Below, piece after piece: positions 1-6,952 of a stretch of DNA of 11,855 nt. Source of the DNA: an uncultured Collinsella sp. (lineage in GTDB: Bacteria > Actinomycetota > Coriobacteriia > Coriobacteriales > Coriobacteriaceae); contig CAKTVQ010000035.1 in the NCBI GenBank assembly GCA_934630375.1, positions 1-11,855 of the forward strand, in the 5' to 3' direction. The notes under the pieces were generated by a model. The model was not told where the DNA came from, ran no database searches, and saw nothing but the letters and a program-made list of their open reading frames with translations. The position numbers and the translations under genes are program-made. Positions within the stretch are counted from its first letter, which is position 1. The number at the start of each line of letters is the position of its first letter.

Positions 1-1124
1 TTGCGCTGCGGCAGCTTGCCCTCGAGCGTCTCGGAAACCGGGACGGTGGGGTCGCCGGCGCCGGTAACACGCATGGCCTGGTACACGTAGCTGCGGCCCG
101 AGAGCGGGTCGCGGATGGCACCGCCCACGCAGGTGGCGGCACCGCCGAAGGGCTCGATCTCGGTCGGGTGGTTGTGGGTCTCGTTCTTAAAGAGGAACAG
201 CCAGTCCTGGTCCTCGCCGTCGACATCGACCTTCACCTTGACGGTGCAGGCGTTGATCTCCTCGGACTCGTCGACATCGGTCATGACGCCGGTCTTCTTA
301 AGGTACTTGGCGCCGATGGTGCCCATGTCCATGAGGCAGACGGGCTTGGCGTCGCGACCGAGCTCGTGGCGCATTTCCATGTAGTGGTCGAAGGCCTGCT
401 GCACCACGGCGTCGTCGATCGTCACGTCGTCCAGGACGGTGCCAAAGGTGGTGTGGCGGCAGTGATCGGACCAGTAGGTGTCGATCACGCGGATCTCGGT
501 GATGGTGGGGTCGCGATCCTCATCGCGGAAGTACTGCTGGCAGAAGGCGATGTCCGCCTCGTCCATGGCAAGACCGCGCTCGGAGATAAAGGCGGCAAGG
601 CCGGCCTCGTCGAGCTCGCGGAAGCCGTCGAGCACCTCGACGGGCGCAGGCTCGGGGGTCTCCATGTACAGTGTCTTGGGCAGGTCGAGCGAGGCGATGC
701 GCGCCTCGACGGGGTTCACCACGTAGTGCTTGATGGCCTCGACGGCGGCTTCGTCCAGAGCGCCCGAGATCATATAGACCTTGGCGGAGCGCACGGCGGG
801 GCGCTCGCCCTGGCTGATGAGCTGCACGCACTCACTGGCGGAGTCGGCGCGCTGGTCAAACTGGCCAGGCAGGAATTCGACGGCAAAGATGGCGCCATCG
901 CTTGCGGGGAGCTCGTCGTAGGTCACATCGACCTGGGGCTCGCTAAAGACGGTCGGCACGCAGGAGCGGAAAAGCTCCTCGTCGATGCCCTCGACGTCGT
1001 AGCGGTTGATGATCCTCAGGGCCTCGATGCCCTTGATGCCGAGAATCTCGGTCAGCTCGCCCTTGAGCTGCTGAGCCTCGACGTCGAACCCGGGTTTCTT
1101 CTCCACGTAGATACGAGAGACCAT
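1..1124 (-). CDS. purL: Phosphoribosylformylglycinamidine synthase, N-terminal part (runs off the left edge)
   Basis: This is the fourth step of de novo purine synthesis: cytosolic, ATP- and glutamine-dependent conversion of FGAR to FGAM. About 374 N-terminal residues are present. The start MVSRIYVEKKPGF is ATG at 1124-1122, preceded on the minus strand by a purine-rich AGGAAGGCAGGA that can act as ribosome binding site. Residues ~1-170 fit the PurS-like N-terminal region of long PurL. YWSDHCRHTTF (~217-227) is the linker-domain signature, and KNETHNHPTEIEPFGG (~313-328) is the metal/ATP-binding motif opening the first synthase domain. The fragment ends at GKLPQR, also typical of PurL. From family knowledge, single-chain PurL of this clostridial type is roughly 1,200-1,300 residues and ends in a glutaminase domain, so about 70% lies outside the window. 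The gene is divergent from the antiporter at 1309. No other purine gene is visible. Confidence 0.95.
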   Translation of the reverse strand, partial: MVSRIYVEKKPGFDVEAQQLKGELTEILGIKGIEALRIINRYDVEGIDEELFRSCVPTVFSEPQVDVTYDELPASDGAIFAVEFLPGQFDQRADSASECVQLISQGERPAVRSAKVYMISGALDEAAVEAIKHYVVNPVEARIASLDLPKTLYMETPEPAPVEVLDGFRELDEAGLAAFISERGLAMDEADIAFCQQYFRDEDRDPTITEIRVIDTYWSDHCRHTTFGTVLDDVTIDDAVVQQAFDHYMEMRHELGRDAKPVCLMDMGTIGAKYLKKTGVMTDVDESEEINACTVKVKVDVDGEDQDWLFLFKNETHNHPTEIEPFGGAATCVGGAIRDPLSGRSYVYQAMRVTGAGDPTVPVSETLEGKLPQR

Positions 1125-1308
1125 TGGTTCCTGCCTTCCTGATCGGTTGGGCGTACGGTACGGTATGCGGCAGCGGTCGGTTTGCGGGGCGGGCCTCGCA
1201 GTCGCCTTGAGCCACATGTTTGTAAACCTCACTATGATACGACAGCTCGCGGCGCGTTGAGGACGGCGAGGGTGCTACAGTGAAGCGCAAACAAGAGAAA
1301 GGCATCAC
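1125..1308. promoter_or_regulatory. Divergent purL / antiporter intergenic region
   Basis: These 184 bp must carry promoters for both divergent genes. On the plus strand TATGAT (1233-1238) is a plausible -10, but the nearest -35-like TTGAGC (1207-1212) is 20 bp away, which is too far for confidence. The antiporter ribosome binding site GAGAAAGG (1295-1302) lies 6 nt before its ATG. I see no purine riboswitch core or clear operator dyad. Confidence 0.3.
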
Positions 1309-2871
1309 ATGGCATTCGTTTCGCTCGCCATCATCGCGCTCGTGGCCTTTGCAAGCCCCTTCATCGCCTCGGCGATTCCTGGAAAACCCGTTCCCGAGAC
1401 GGTCTTTTTGCTCGTGCTCGGCGCAGTGCTGGGACCTCATATGCTCGGCGTCATCCATGTGGATGCCGAGGTCTCGCTTGTGTCAGAGCTCGGTCTGGCA
1501 TTTTTGTTCCTGCTTGCCGGCTTTGAGATCGACCCAAAGAACATCACGGGCGTCGAGGGGCGCTACGGTATGGCCACGTGGGTTGTCACATTTTGTATCG
1601 CCTGGCTTGCCGTGCGCTTTACCCCGTGGTTCTCGGTCAGCCATTTCGACGGTATCGCCGTGACGCTCGCCTTGACCTCGACGGCGCTTGGAGCGCTCAT
1701 GCCCATCTTGCGCGAGCGGTTGCTTGCCGGAACGCGCGTCGGTGATTCGATTCTCGCCTATGGTACGTGGGGCGAGCTCGGCCCCGTGCTCGCCATGTCG
1801 GTACTGCTGTCTGCCCGTACGGGTATCGAGACGCTGCTGATCTTGGGCCTGTTCGCCGTGGTGTGTGTGCTGCTTGCCGTGGTTCCCAGCCGCTCCAAAC
1901 GCGTCGGCAGCCGCTTCTTTGCGTTTGTCGAGGAGCGCGCCGATACCACGTCGCAGACCTTCGTGCGCCTGACGGTGCTTATTTTGGTCACGCTCGTGGC
2001 GTTCTCGGCCATCTTTAGCCTCGATATCGTGTTGGGCGCTTTTGCCGCCGGCTTCGTCCTGCGCTATATCATCCCCGAGGGCAACCATACGCTCGAGACC
2101 AAGCTCGACGGCCTGGCCTACGGCTTTTTGATCCCGGTGTTCTTTACCGTGTCGGGCGCAAAGATCGATCTGACGGCCGTGGTGTCGCGCCCCGGGCTGC
2201 TCGTGGGCTTTATCGTGGCGTTGTTGATTATTCGTGCCGTACCCATTCTTATTTCTATGAGCATTTGTCCTGCGACGCGCGATGTGTCGGCGTATGGTCG
2301 CATTACCGTGGCCCTGTACTGCACCACGGCGCTGCCGATCATCGTTGCCGTGACGAGCGTGGCCGTCAACGCGGGCGCGCTGTCGCAAGATATTGCGTCG
2401 GTCATGGTTGCCGCCGGTGCCATCACGGTATTCTTGATGCCGCTGCTCGCGCAGCTCTTCTACCGCGTGGTCGACGCCGCGCCGGTCGCCGCCGTGGCAG
2501 AGGTTGCCGAGCATCCATCCGATGCGCTCGACATCTTGCGTGCCCACCACGACCTAGCGAGCCTGCTCGCGCGCGAGCATGAGCTGCTGACTTCGCATGG
2601 CCATGGTCGCGTATTCGAGGGCCTGCCTACGCTCGATACGATTGCCGAGCGTCTTTCCGCCGAGGCGGCGAGCGGCCACATCGATGCCCGCATCGTGGAC
2701 GCGGCGCACCTGCTTGCCGATAAGACCTATGGAGACGAGGTCGACCCGTCCGAGCTGACCCAGCGCGAGCGTCGCCGCCTGGAGCGCGCCAAGCTCGCCG
2801 TACGCGAATACCGCCGCCGCATGCTGGAGCTCTATGCGAGCGATGAAGCCCAGGACGACGACGGCAAATAA
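1309..2871 (+). CDS. CPA2-type cation:proton antiporter with a charged C-terminal tail
   Basis: This is an integral membrane Na+(K+)/H+ exchanger, 520 residues. About 12 hydrophobic segments fill residues 1-~400. Family-typical landmarks are PETVFLLVLGAVLGP (~29-43), LAFLFLLAGFEIDP (~63-76, the KefB-like second segment), TSTALGALMPILRE (~123-136) and FLIPVFFTVSGAKIDL (~273-288). In the segment after TSTALGAL, where Kef-type proteins carry Q-D and NapA-type N-D, this protein reads TWGELGPVL with Glu156 as the probable ion/proton carboxylate (an inference by position). Residues ~400-520 form a hydrophilic tail rich in Arg, Glu and Ala, probably helical and cytoplasmic. It lacks a recognisable TrkA-N/RCK nucleotide-binding fold. 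GAGAAAGG ends 6 nt before the ATG, supporting this start. It has no partner gene, is divergent from purL, and is followed by the 62-bp repeat array and a terminator. Substrate ion unknown. Confidence 0.88.
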   Translation: MAFVSLAIIALVAFASPFIASAIPGKPVPETVFLLVLGAVLGPHMLGVIHVDAEVSLVSELGLAFLFLLAGFEIDPKNITGVEGRYGMATWVVTFCIAWLAVRFTPWFSVSHFDGIAVTLALTSTALGALMPILRERLLAGTRVGDSILAYGTWGELGPVLAMSVLLSARTGIETLLILGLFAVVCVLLAVVPSRSKRVGSRFFAFVEERADTTSQTFVRLTVLILVTLVAFSAIFSLDIVLGAFAAGFVLRYIIPEGNHTLETKLDGLAYGFLIPVFFTVSGAKIDLTAVVSRPGLLVGFIVALLIIRAVPILISMSICPATRDVSAYGRITVALYCTTALPIIVAVTSVAVNAGALSQDIASVMVAAGAITVFLMPLLAQLFYRVVDAAPVAAVAEVAEHPSDALDILRAHHDLASLLAREHELLTSHGHGRVFEGLPTLDTIAERLSAEAASGHIDARIVDAAHLLADKTYGDEVDPSELTQRERRRLERAKLAVREYRRRMLELYASDEAQDDDGK

Positions 2872-2888
2872 CGAGATGCTTCCCTAGG

Positions 2889-3058
2889 GGAAGGCGCGTC
2901 CCACTTTAAAGACCCGAAACGGGATGCAGTTTCCGCGAGAGGCTCGTTGCGGAAAGTGCGTCCCAGAATCGGCGTTCAAAACGGGGCACACTTTCCGAAA
3001 CATGGTCCTGAGGGAAGCTGCGTCTCGGTCTGAGCCGGAATTATGGGACGCAGTTTCC
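2889..3058. repeat. Three-unit, 62-bp-period array of alternating inverted 14-bp motifs
   Basis: Six related 14-bp cores alternate in orientation. Minus-type cores are GGAAGGCGCGTCCC (2889-2902), GGAAAGTGCGTCCC (2951-2964) and GGAAGCTGCGTCTC (3013-3026). Plus-type cores are GGGATGCAGTTTCC (2921-2934), GGGGCACACTTTCC (2983-2996) and GGGACGCAGTTTCC (3045-3058). Both series repeat at exactly 62 bp. Core centres are alternately 32 and 30 bp apart, and the sequence between cores is unrelated. Neighbouring cores are imperfect complements: 12 of 14 for pairs b/c, c/d and e/f, with G-U pairs possible at most mismatches. As RNA this would fold into a row of hairpins. It starts 17 bp after the antiporter stop and ends before the terminator, so it is probably 3' UTR of that mRNA. 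There is no coding potential. It is not a CRISPR array. Function unknown. Confidence 0.85.
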
Positions 3059-3072
3059 TTTTCGAATAGAAG

Positions 3073-3113
3073 AAGGCGCGCTGCCTGCGGTTGATGCAGA
3101 CAGCGCGCCTTTT
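3073..3113 (+). terminator. Intrinsic terminator between converging antiporter and SDR genes
   Basis: The 11-bp perfect stem AAGGCGCGCTG (3073-3083) / CAGCGCGCCTT (3101-3111) has an inner TGC/GCA pairing and ends in TTTT (3110-3113) on the plus strand, closing the antiporter transcript. Read on the minus strand the same stem is followed by a TTCTTCTATT-like tract 45 nt after the SDR stop, so it probably works in both directions. Confidence 0.8.
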
Positions 3114-3155
3114 GCGTTGAGCTCTGTTGAGGTTCGAAGCCGAAACTTTCGACCT

Positions 3156-3905
3156 TTAGGAGCGGGCTGCTCCGTCGACGGGGAGGATGGCGCCCGTGAC
3201 ATAGGAGGACATGTCGCTCGCCAGGAAAACGAAGGCGTTGGCAACGTCCTCGGGCTCGCCCATGCGACCGAGCGGAATAGTGGCGATGATGGGCTTGATG
3301 ACCTCTTCGGGCAGGTTGGCGACCATATCGGTCTTGGTTACGCCTGGGGCAACGGCGTTGACGCGGATGCCCATGGGGGCGAGCTCGCGCGAGAGCGACT
3401 GGACCATGCCGTTGACGGCAAACTTGGACGTGGGGTAACCGACGCCGGAGGGCTGGCCGTACTTGGCGACCATCGAGCTTGTGGTAGTGATGGTGCCGCC
3501 GTGGCCGGCCTCGGTCATGATCTTGGCGGCAGCTTGGTGACCGTTAAAGACGGCGACGACGTTGAGGTCCATGACCTTTGCAAACTCTTCGGCCGTGTAG
3601 TTCAAAAGGGGAGAGCGCTGGGAGATGCCGGCATTGTTGACGACGGTGTCCAAGCCGCCCATATCGTCGGCAGCCGCGGCGAAGGCCTCGGTTACGGCCT
3701 CGAGTGAGGTGAGGTCGCAGGAACGGCCCCAGATCTTGGCCTCGGGATAGGCTGCGGTCAGCTTCTCAACGGCGGCGTCGGCGGTCTCCTGGCGAGAGCC
3801 AAAGACGGTGACGGCAGCGCCTTCCTCAATAAAACGGCAGGCGATGGCATAGCCGATACCGCGCGTGCCTCCGGTGATGATTGCTTTCTTGCCCTCGAGC
3901 AACAT
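3156..3905 (-). CDS. Short-chain dehydrogenase/reductase, FabG-like
   Basis: A classical SDR of 249 residues (E. coli FabG is about 244). The Rossmann glycine motif TGGTRGIG is at 11-18 and NNAG at 90-93. The catalytic tetrad is Asn115 (DLNVV), Ser144, Tyr157 and Lys161 (YPTSK), with Ser-Tyr spacing of 13 as in FabG. SRQ after the second strand (~37-39) puts an Arg where NADP-preferring SDRs often have one (inference). The protein is cytosolic and soluble. I chose ATG 3905 because MLLEGKKAIITGG begins as the family does and GGAGG lies 4 nt upstream. An in-frame ATG at 3944 would add 13 unrelated residues. The real substrate cannot be read from sequence. A 3-oxoacyl-ACP reductase, another alcohol/ketone oxidoreductase or a hydroxysteroid dehydrogenase are all possible. 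No fatty-acid genes flank it, which weakens a housekeeping FabG role. Confidence 0.85.
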   Translation of the reverse strand: MLLEGKKAIITGGTRGIGYAIACRFIEEGAAVTVFGSRQETADAAVEKLTAAYPEAKIWGRSCDLTSLEAVTEAFAAAADDMGGLDTVVNNAGISQRSPLLNYTAEEFAKVMDLNVVAVFNGHQAAAKIMTEAGHGGTITTTSSMVAKYGQPSGVGYPTSKFAVNGMVQSLSRELAPMGIRVNAVAPGVTKTDMVANLPEEVIKPIIATIPLGRMGEPEDVANAFVFLASDMSSYVTGAILPVDGAARS

Positions 3906-3976
3906 GGTGCCTCCATTCTTCGGGGGTGTGGACGTACGCAGCACAGCATAGTGGCGGCCAAAAACGAGCGTGTTCT

Positions 3977-4007
3977 CTTATCGGTGAACGGTACCCTCGG
4001 TTGTCAA
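3977..4007 (-). promoter_or_regulatory. Candidate promoter of the SDR gene
   Basis: On the minus strand a consensus -35 TTGACA (4007-4002) is followed, after a long 19-bp spacer, by GATAAG (3982-3977), a 4-of-6 match to the -10. It lies about 70 bp upstream of the SDR start and downstream of the hom terminator, where a separate promoter is needed. The spacer length keeps confidence low. Confidence 0.35.
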
Positions 4008-4061
4008 TGAACGGTCAAGTTGTTCAAACGTAAGCCACGCCGATGTGCCTCGAGCGCCCAA

Positions 4062-4096
4062 ACAAAAAGGCTCCCGTCCAATACCGGACGGGAGCC
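4062..4096 (-). terminator. Intrinsic terminator of hom
   Basis: Read on the minus strand, the perfect 11-bp GC-rich stem GGCTCCCGTCC / GGACGGGAGCC (4096-4086 and 4079-4069) has a 6-nt loop and is followed by TTTTTGTT. It begins 34 nt after the hom stop and separates hom from the downstream SDR gene. Confidence 0.92.
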
Positions 4097-4129
4097 CCTC
4101 AACATATATGTCGTATACCGAAGACCGAA

Positions 4130-5473
4130 CTAGTTGGCCATAACACCTTCGGTCCAGGCCTCGACGTTCTCGATGCGCAGGACGTTGGCGACCTCGGCCA
4201 CGCAGTCGACGCTGGCAAGCTCGGCGGCGGCAGCCTGGACGTCCTTCTCGAGCGCACGGTGCGTCAGGAAGATGACCGAGCAGGCATCGCTGACGCCCGA
4301 CTTGCCGTCCTCGACCTGGTTGATGAGCGAGATCGAGATGTTGTGCTTGGCAAAGATGTCGACCGTCTCGGACAGGGCACCCACGCGGTCGGCGACCTTC
4401 AGGCGCACATAGTACTTGGTCTGGAGCTCGTCCATGGGCTTAAAGGTGAGGTTGTGGCCATAGGGCTCAATCTCGGGCAGCGGAGCCACGCCGCGGCTGA
4501 TCTGCTCGGAGAGCGACAGGATATCGCCCACGACGGCGCTCGCGGTGGGGAAGGAGCCTGCGCCCGCGCCGTAGAACATGGTCTCGCCCACGGCGTCGCC
4601 TACCACGTAGACGGCGTTCATGGCGCCGTTGACCTTGGCAAGCATATGGTCTGCCGGGATGAGCGTGGGATGCACGCGAACGTCGACGCCGGCGTCGGTG
4701 TTGCGGGCGATGCCCAGCAGCTTGATGGTGTAGCCGAGCTCGCGGGCCTGGGCGATGTCCTCGGCGCCGATGGTACGGATACCCTGCTGGTACACATCGT
4801 CGGTGGTCACGCGGGTGCCAAAGCCGATGGAGGCGAGGATGGCCGTCTTGCTGGCGGCGTCGAAGCCGTCGACATCGGCGGACGGGTCGGCCTCGGCATA
4901 GCCCTTGGCCTGCGCGTCGGCAAGCACGTCAGCGTAATCGGCGCCCTCGGCGTCCATGCGCGACAGGATATAGTTGGTGGTGCCGTTGAGGATGCCGGCG
5001 ATGGTCAGGATCTTGTTACCCACCAGGTCGTGCTCGAGCGTGCTGACGATGGGGATGCCGCCACCGCAGCTGGCCTCGCACTTAATCTGCACGCCGCACT
5101 CACGCGCCTTCTCGGCGAGCGTCTCGACATGACGGCCCAGCAGGGCCTTGTTGGCAGAGACGACGTGCTTGCCGTTCTCGAAGGCGGTGGTGAAGATTTC
5201 GGTCGCGGGGTGCTCGCCGCCGATGAGCTCGACGACGATATCGACGGCGGGGTCGGTGACGACGTCGTGCCAGTCGCTCGTAAAGGCCTCGCGCTCAATA
5301 CCGGCGGCTTCGGCCTGCTCCCAGGCAAGCGCGCAGGCGCGGGTCAGCTTAAGGTCGATGCCGTAGGCGGCCAGGTACTCATCGTGGTGGCTCTTGATCA
5401 GACGGGCCACGCCGCCGCCGACGGTTCCCAGACCGATGAGGCCGACGTTCACGGTGCGCAGGGGTTCGCTCAT
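4130..5473 (-). CDS. hom: Homoserine dehydrogenase with C-terminal ACT domain
   Basis: NAD(P)H-dependent reduction of aspartate semialdehyde to homoserine, the branch point to threonine/isoleucine and methionine; cytosolic. It has 447 residues, the usual monofunctional length. The nucleotide-binding domain opens with VGLIGLGTVGGG (10-21), followed by VSANKALLG (105-113). The catalytic domain carries GILNGTTNYIL (160-170) and GYAEADPSADVDGFDAASK (191-209). By family alignment Asp205 and Lys209 are the catalytic pair. Residues ~355-435 (YYVRLKVADRVGALS onward) form an ACT domain, which in this family mediates threonine feedback inhibition. The start is clear: AAGGAG lies 6 nt before the ATG. 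It is not fused to aspartokinase, and no thrB, thrC or lysC is adjacent. It is divergent from the livJ-1 gene across 251 bp and ends at its own terminator. Confidence 0.97.
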   Translation of the reverse strand: MSEPLRTVNVGLIGLGTVGGGVARLIKSHHDEYLAAYGIDLKLTRACALAWEQAEAAGIEREAFTSDWHDVVTDPAVDIVVELIGGEHPATEIFTTAFENGKHVVSANKALLGRHVETLAEKARECGVQIKCEASCGGGIPIVSTLEHDLVGNKILTIAGILNGTTNYILSRMDAEGADYADVLADAQAKGYAEADPSADVDGFDAASKTAILASIGFGTRVTTDDVYQQGIRTIGAEDIAQARELGYTIKLLGIARNTDAGVDVRVHPTLIPADHMLAKVNGAMNAVYVVGDAVGETMFYGAGAGSFPTASAVVGDILSLSEQISRGVAPLPEIEPYGHNLTFKPMDELQTKYYVRLKVADRVGALSETVDIFAKHNISISLINQVEDGKSGVSDACSVIFLTHRALEKDVQAAAAELASVDCVAEVANVLRIENVEAWTEGVMAN

Positions 5474-5527
5474 AGATAGCTCCTTCGTGCATCTTATGGA
5501 TGGATTAACCGCTTAAAGGTTGAGTGC

Positions 5528-5533
5528 ATTCTA
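5528..5533 (-). promoter_or_regulatory. Possible -10 element for hom
   Basis: On the minus strand TAGAAT (5533-5528) matches the -10 consensus at five of six positions, about 55 bp upstream of the hom ATG. No acceptable -35 lies 16-18 bp upstream, so this is a weak call. I see no T-box, S-box or threonine-type leader in the hom upstream region. Confidence 0.25.
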
Positions 5534-5600
5534 GCGTGAACCGAGGGCGCGTGCTCGCCAGGCAACAGGAGTCGCACAAAACGGCACCCCCGAAACGCTG

Positions 5601-5641
5601 CGGAAACATTGGAAACATGCTCGCTACAAACGGAACTCCGT
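5601..5641 (+). promoter_or_regulatory. Short repeats and dyad upstream of livJ-1
   Basis: GGAAACAT occurs twice in direct orientation (5602-5609, 5611-5618; 9-bp period). The dyad ACGGAACTCCGT (5630-5641) has perfect 5-bp arms. CGGAAACATT (5601-5610) recurs exactly upstream of livJ-2 at 6953-6962, suggesting a shared cis element. No good -35/-10 pair was resolved here, though CATAAG (5664-5669) is a weak -10 candidate. Confidence 0.3.
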
Positions 5642-5690
5642 AACAAACTGTCAACGTTTGCGCCATAAGGTTTGCCCCGTACCGCAAGAC

Positions 5691-5705
5691 GGCCGCACTG
5701 CGGCC
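5691..5705 (+). other. Leader hairpin next to the livJ-1 ribosome binding site
   Basis: GGCCGC (5691-5696) and GCGGCC (5700-5705) form a perfect 6-bp stem with a 3-nt loop, ending 9 nt before the Shine-Dalgarno GGGGGA (5715-5720) of livJ-1. It could protect the 5' end of the mRNA or influence translation. It has no U-tract, so it is not a terminator. Confidence 0.45.
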
Positions 5706-5724
5706 AGCGAAAAAGGGGGACACC

Positions 5725-6891
5725 ATGTTCAACATCAACAGCACACTCAGCCGCAGGAACTTTCTCGTCGGTGCCGCGGCGCTCGGCAGCGCCGTGGCAC
5801 TCGCTGGTTGCTCGTCGGGTGGCTCGGACGGCGGCTCCGCCGATGACGGCAAGACCTTCAAGATCGGTGTCATCGGCCCTCTGACCGGCGCCGCGGCAAC
5901 CTATGGCGTTTCGGCCGAGAAGGGTGCCAAGCTCGCCGCCAAGGATTTTTCGACCAAGGACCTCAAACTCTCGCTTAAGTCCGAGGATGACGTCGCTGAC
6001 GGCGAGAAGGCCATCAACGCCTTCAATACCTTGTGCGACTGGGGCATGCAGGCGCTCGTCGGCCCCGTCACCACCGGTGCCGCCGTCGCCGTCTCGGGCG
6101 AGATCGCCGACGATATGCTCATGGTCACGCCTTCGGCCTCGTCGCTCGACGTTACCAAGGACAAGACCACGGTTTTCCAGGTTTGCTTCACCGATCCCAC
6201 CATGGGCGCCAGCGCCGCGAAGTTCTTGGCCGAGAAGTACGCGGATGCCAAGATCGCCCTGTTCTACAACTCCGGCGATACGTATAGCTCGGGCGTTGCC
6301 GACGCTTTTGCCGAGCAGGCCAAGGCGTCCAAGCTCGACATCGTCGATACCGAGACCTTTAAGGACGACTCTTCCACGAGCTTTACCAACCAGCTCACCA
6401 AGGCCAAGGAGGCCGGCGCCACGCTCATCTTTGCGCCGATCTACTACACGCCGGCGTCCGTTTTGCTCAAGAACGCCAAGGACATGGGCTACGACATGAC
6501 GCTCATGGGTACCGACGGCATGGACGGCCTGCTCTCTGTGGAAGGCTTCGATACCTCTCTTGCCGAGGGCGTACTGCTCATGACCCCGTTCTCTGCCGAC
6601 GATGAGAAGAATGCCGACTTCGTCAAGGCCTATAAGGATGCCTACGACGAGACGCCCAACCAGTTTGCCGCCGACGCTTACGATTGCGTCCACGCCATCG
6701 CCGAGGCTATCGATAGGGCGGGGATTGACATTTCGGCCGACGGTGCCGACATTGCCGGCGACCTTGCCAAGGCCATGCGCAAGATCAAGATCGAGGGCCT
6801 GACAGGCGAGCTGACGTGGAATGACGAGGGCCAGGTCGAAAAGCCCGCCACAGCCTATGTGATCCAGGGCGGCAAGTACATCGCCGCCTAA
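5725..6891 (+). CDS. livJ: Liv-type ABC transporter substrate-binding lipoprotein, copy 1
   Basis: Extracellular solute-binding protein of the periplasmic-binding-protein type I (Peripla_BP_6/LivJ) family, 388 residues. It presents an amino acid, most likely branched-chain, to the LivHM permease. The N-terminus combines a twin-arginine motif SRRNFL (9-14), a hydrophobic stretch (15-25) and the lipobox LAGC with Cys29. It is therefore predicted to be a lipid-anchored, Tat-exported protein. A Gly/Ser/Asp-rich linker (~30-43) leads to TFKIGVIGPLTG (44-55). Ligand-lobe landmarks are GPVTTGAA (113-120), TPSASS (135-140), YNSGDTYSSG (181-190) and APIYYTPA (237-244). GGGGGA is 4 nt before the ATG. 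The next gene is a ~70% identical paralog, so this is a tandem duplication. 271 bp separate the two, and this copy may have its own promoter. Ligand is inferred from family only. Confidence 0.9.
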   Translation: MFNINSTLSRRNFLVGAAALGSAVALAGCSSGGSDGGSADDGKTFKIGVIGPLTGAAATYGVSAEKGAKLAAKDFSTKDLKLSLKSEDDVADGEKAINAFNTLCDWGMQALVGPVTTGAAVAVSGEIADDMLMVTPSASSLDVTKDKTTVFQVCFTDPTMGASAAKFLAEKYADAKIALFYNSGDTYSSGVADAFAEQAKASKLDIVDTETFKDDSSTSFTNQLTKAKEAGATLIFAPIYYTPASVLLKNAKDMGYDMTLMGTDGMDGLLSVEGFDTSLAEGVLLMTPFSADDEKNADFVKAYKDAYDETPNQFAADAYDCVHAIAEAIDRAGIDISADGADIAGDLAKAMRKIKIEGLTGELTWNDEGQVEKPATAYVIQGGKYIAA

Positions 6892-6952
6892 GTGCGCATA
6901 AAGCGCGACCAGTGAGGCCGTTTTATTCAGGGCAGGGACGCCTGTAACAGAA

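Noticed and set aside
168..1142. A 324-residue plus-strand frame antisense to purL
   Set aside because: Rich in Val, Asp, Gly, His and Leu without any domain. It covers the real purL motifs on the other strand.
2889..3058. CRISPR array
   Set aside because: The repeated cores are only ~14 bp, alternate in orientation and are degenerate. No cas genes are present.
3906..3944. Earlier start (ATG 3944) for the short-chain dehydrogenase
   Set aside because: Adds 13 Pro/Thr-rich residues not seen in the family. GGAGG sits just before ATG 3905.
4043..5479. A 478-residue plus-strand frame antisense to hom
   Set aside because: Shadow of hom with the same skewed composition, and no ribosome binding site.
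5474..5724. T-box or other amino-acid riboswitch between hom and livJ-1
   Set aside because: No T-box consensus, anti-terminator or terminator pair was found. Only short repeats and one hairpin are present.
5494..6693. A 399-residue minus-strand frame across livJ-1 and its upstream region (and a similar one at 7253-8152)
   Set aside because: Both paralogs cast near-identical antisense frames, as expected for shadows of similar genes. No recognisable protein.
6892..6930. Terminator right after livJ-1
   Set aside because: GCGC-ATAAA-GCGC is only a 4-bp stem and the TTTT is 20 nt away. Too weak to call.
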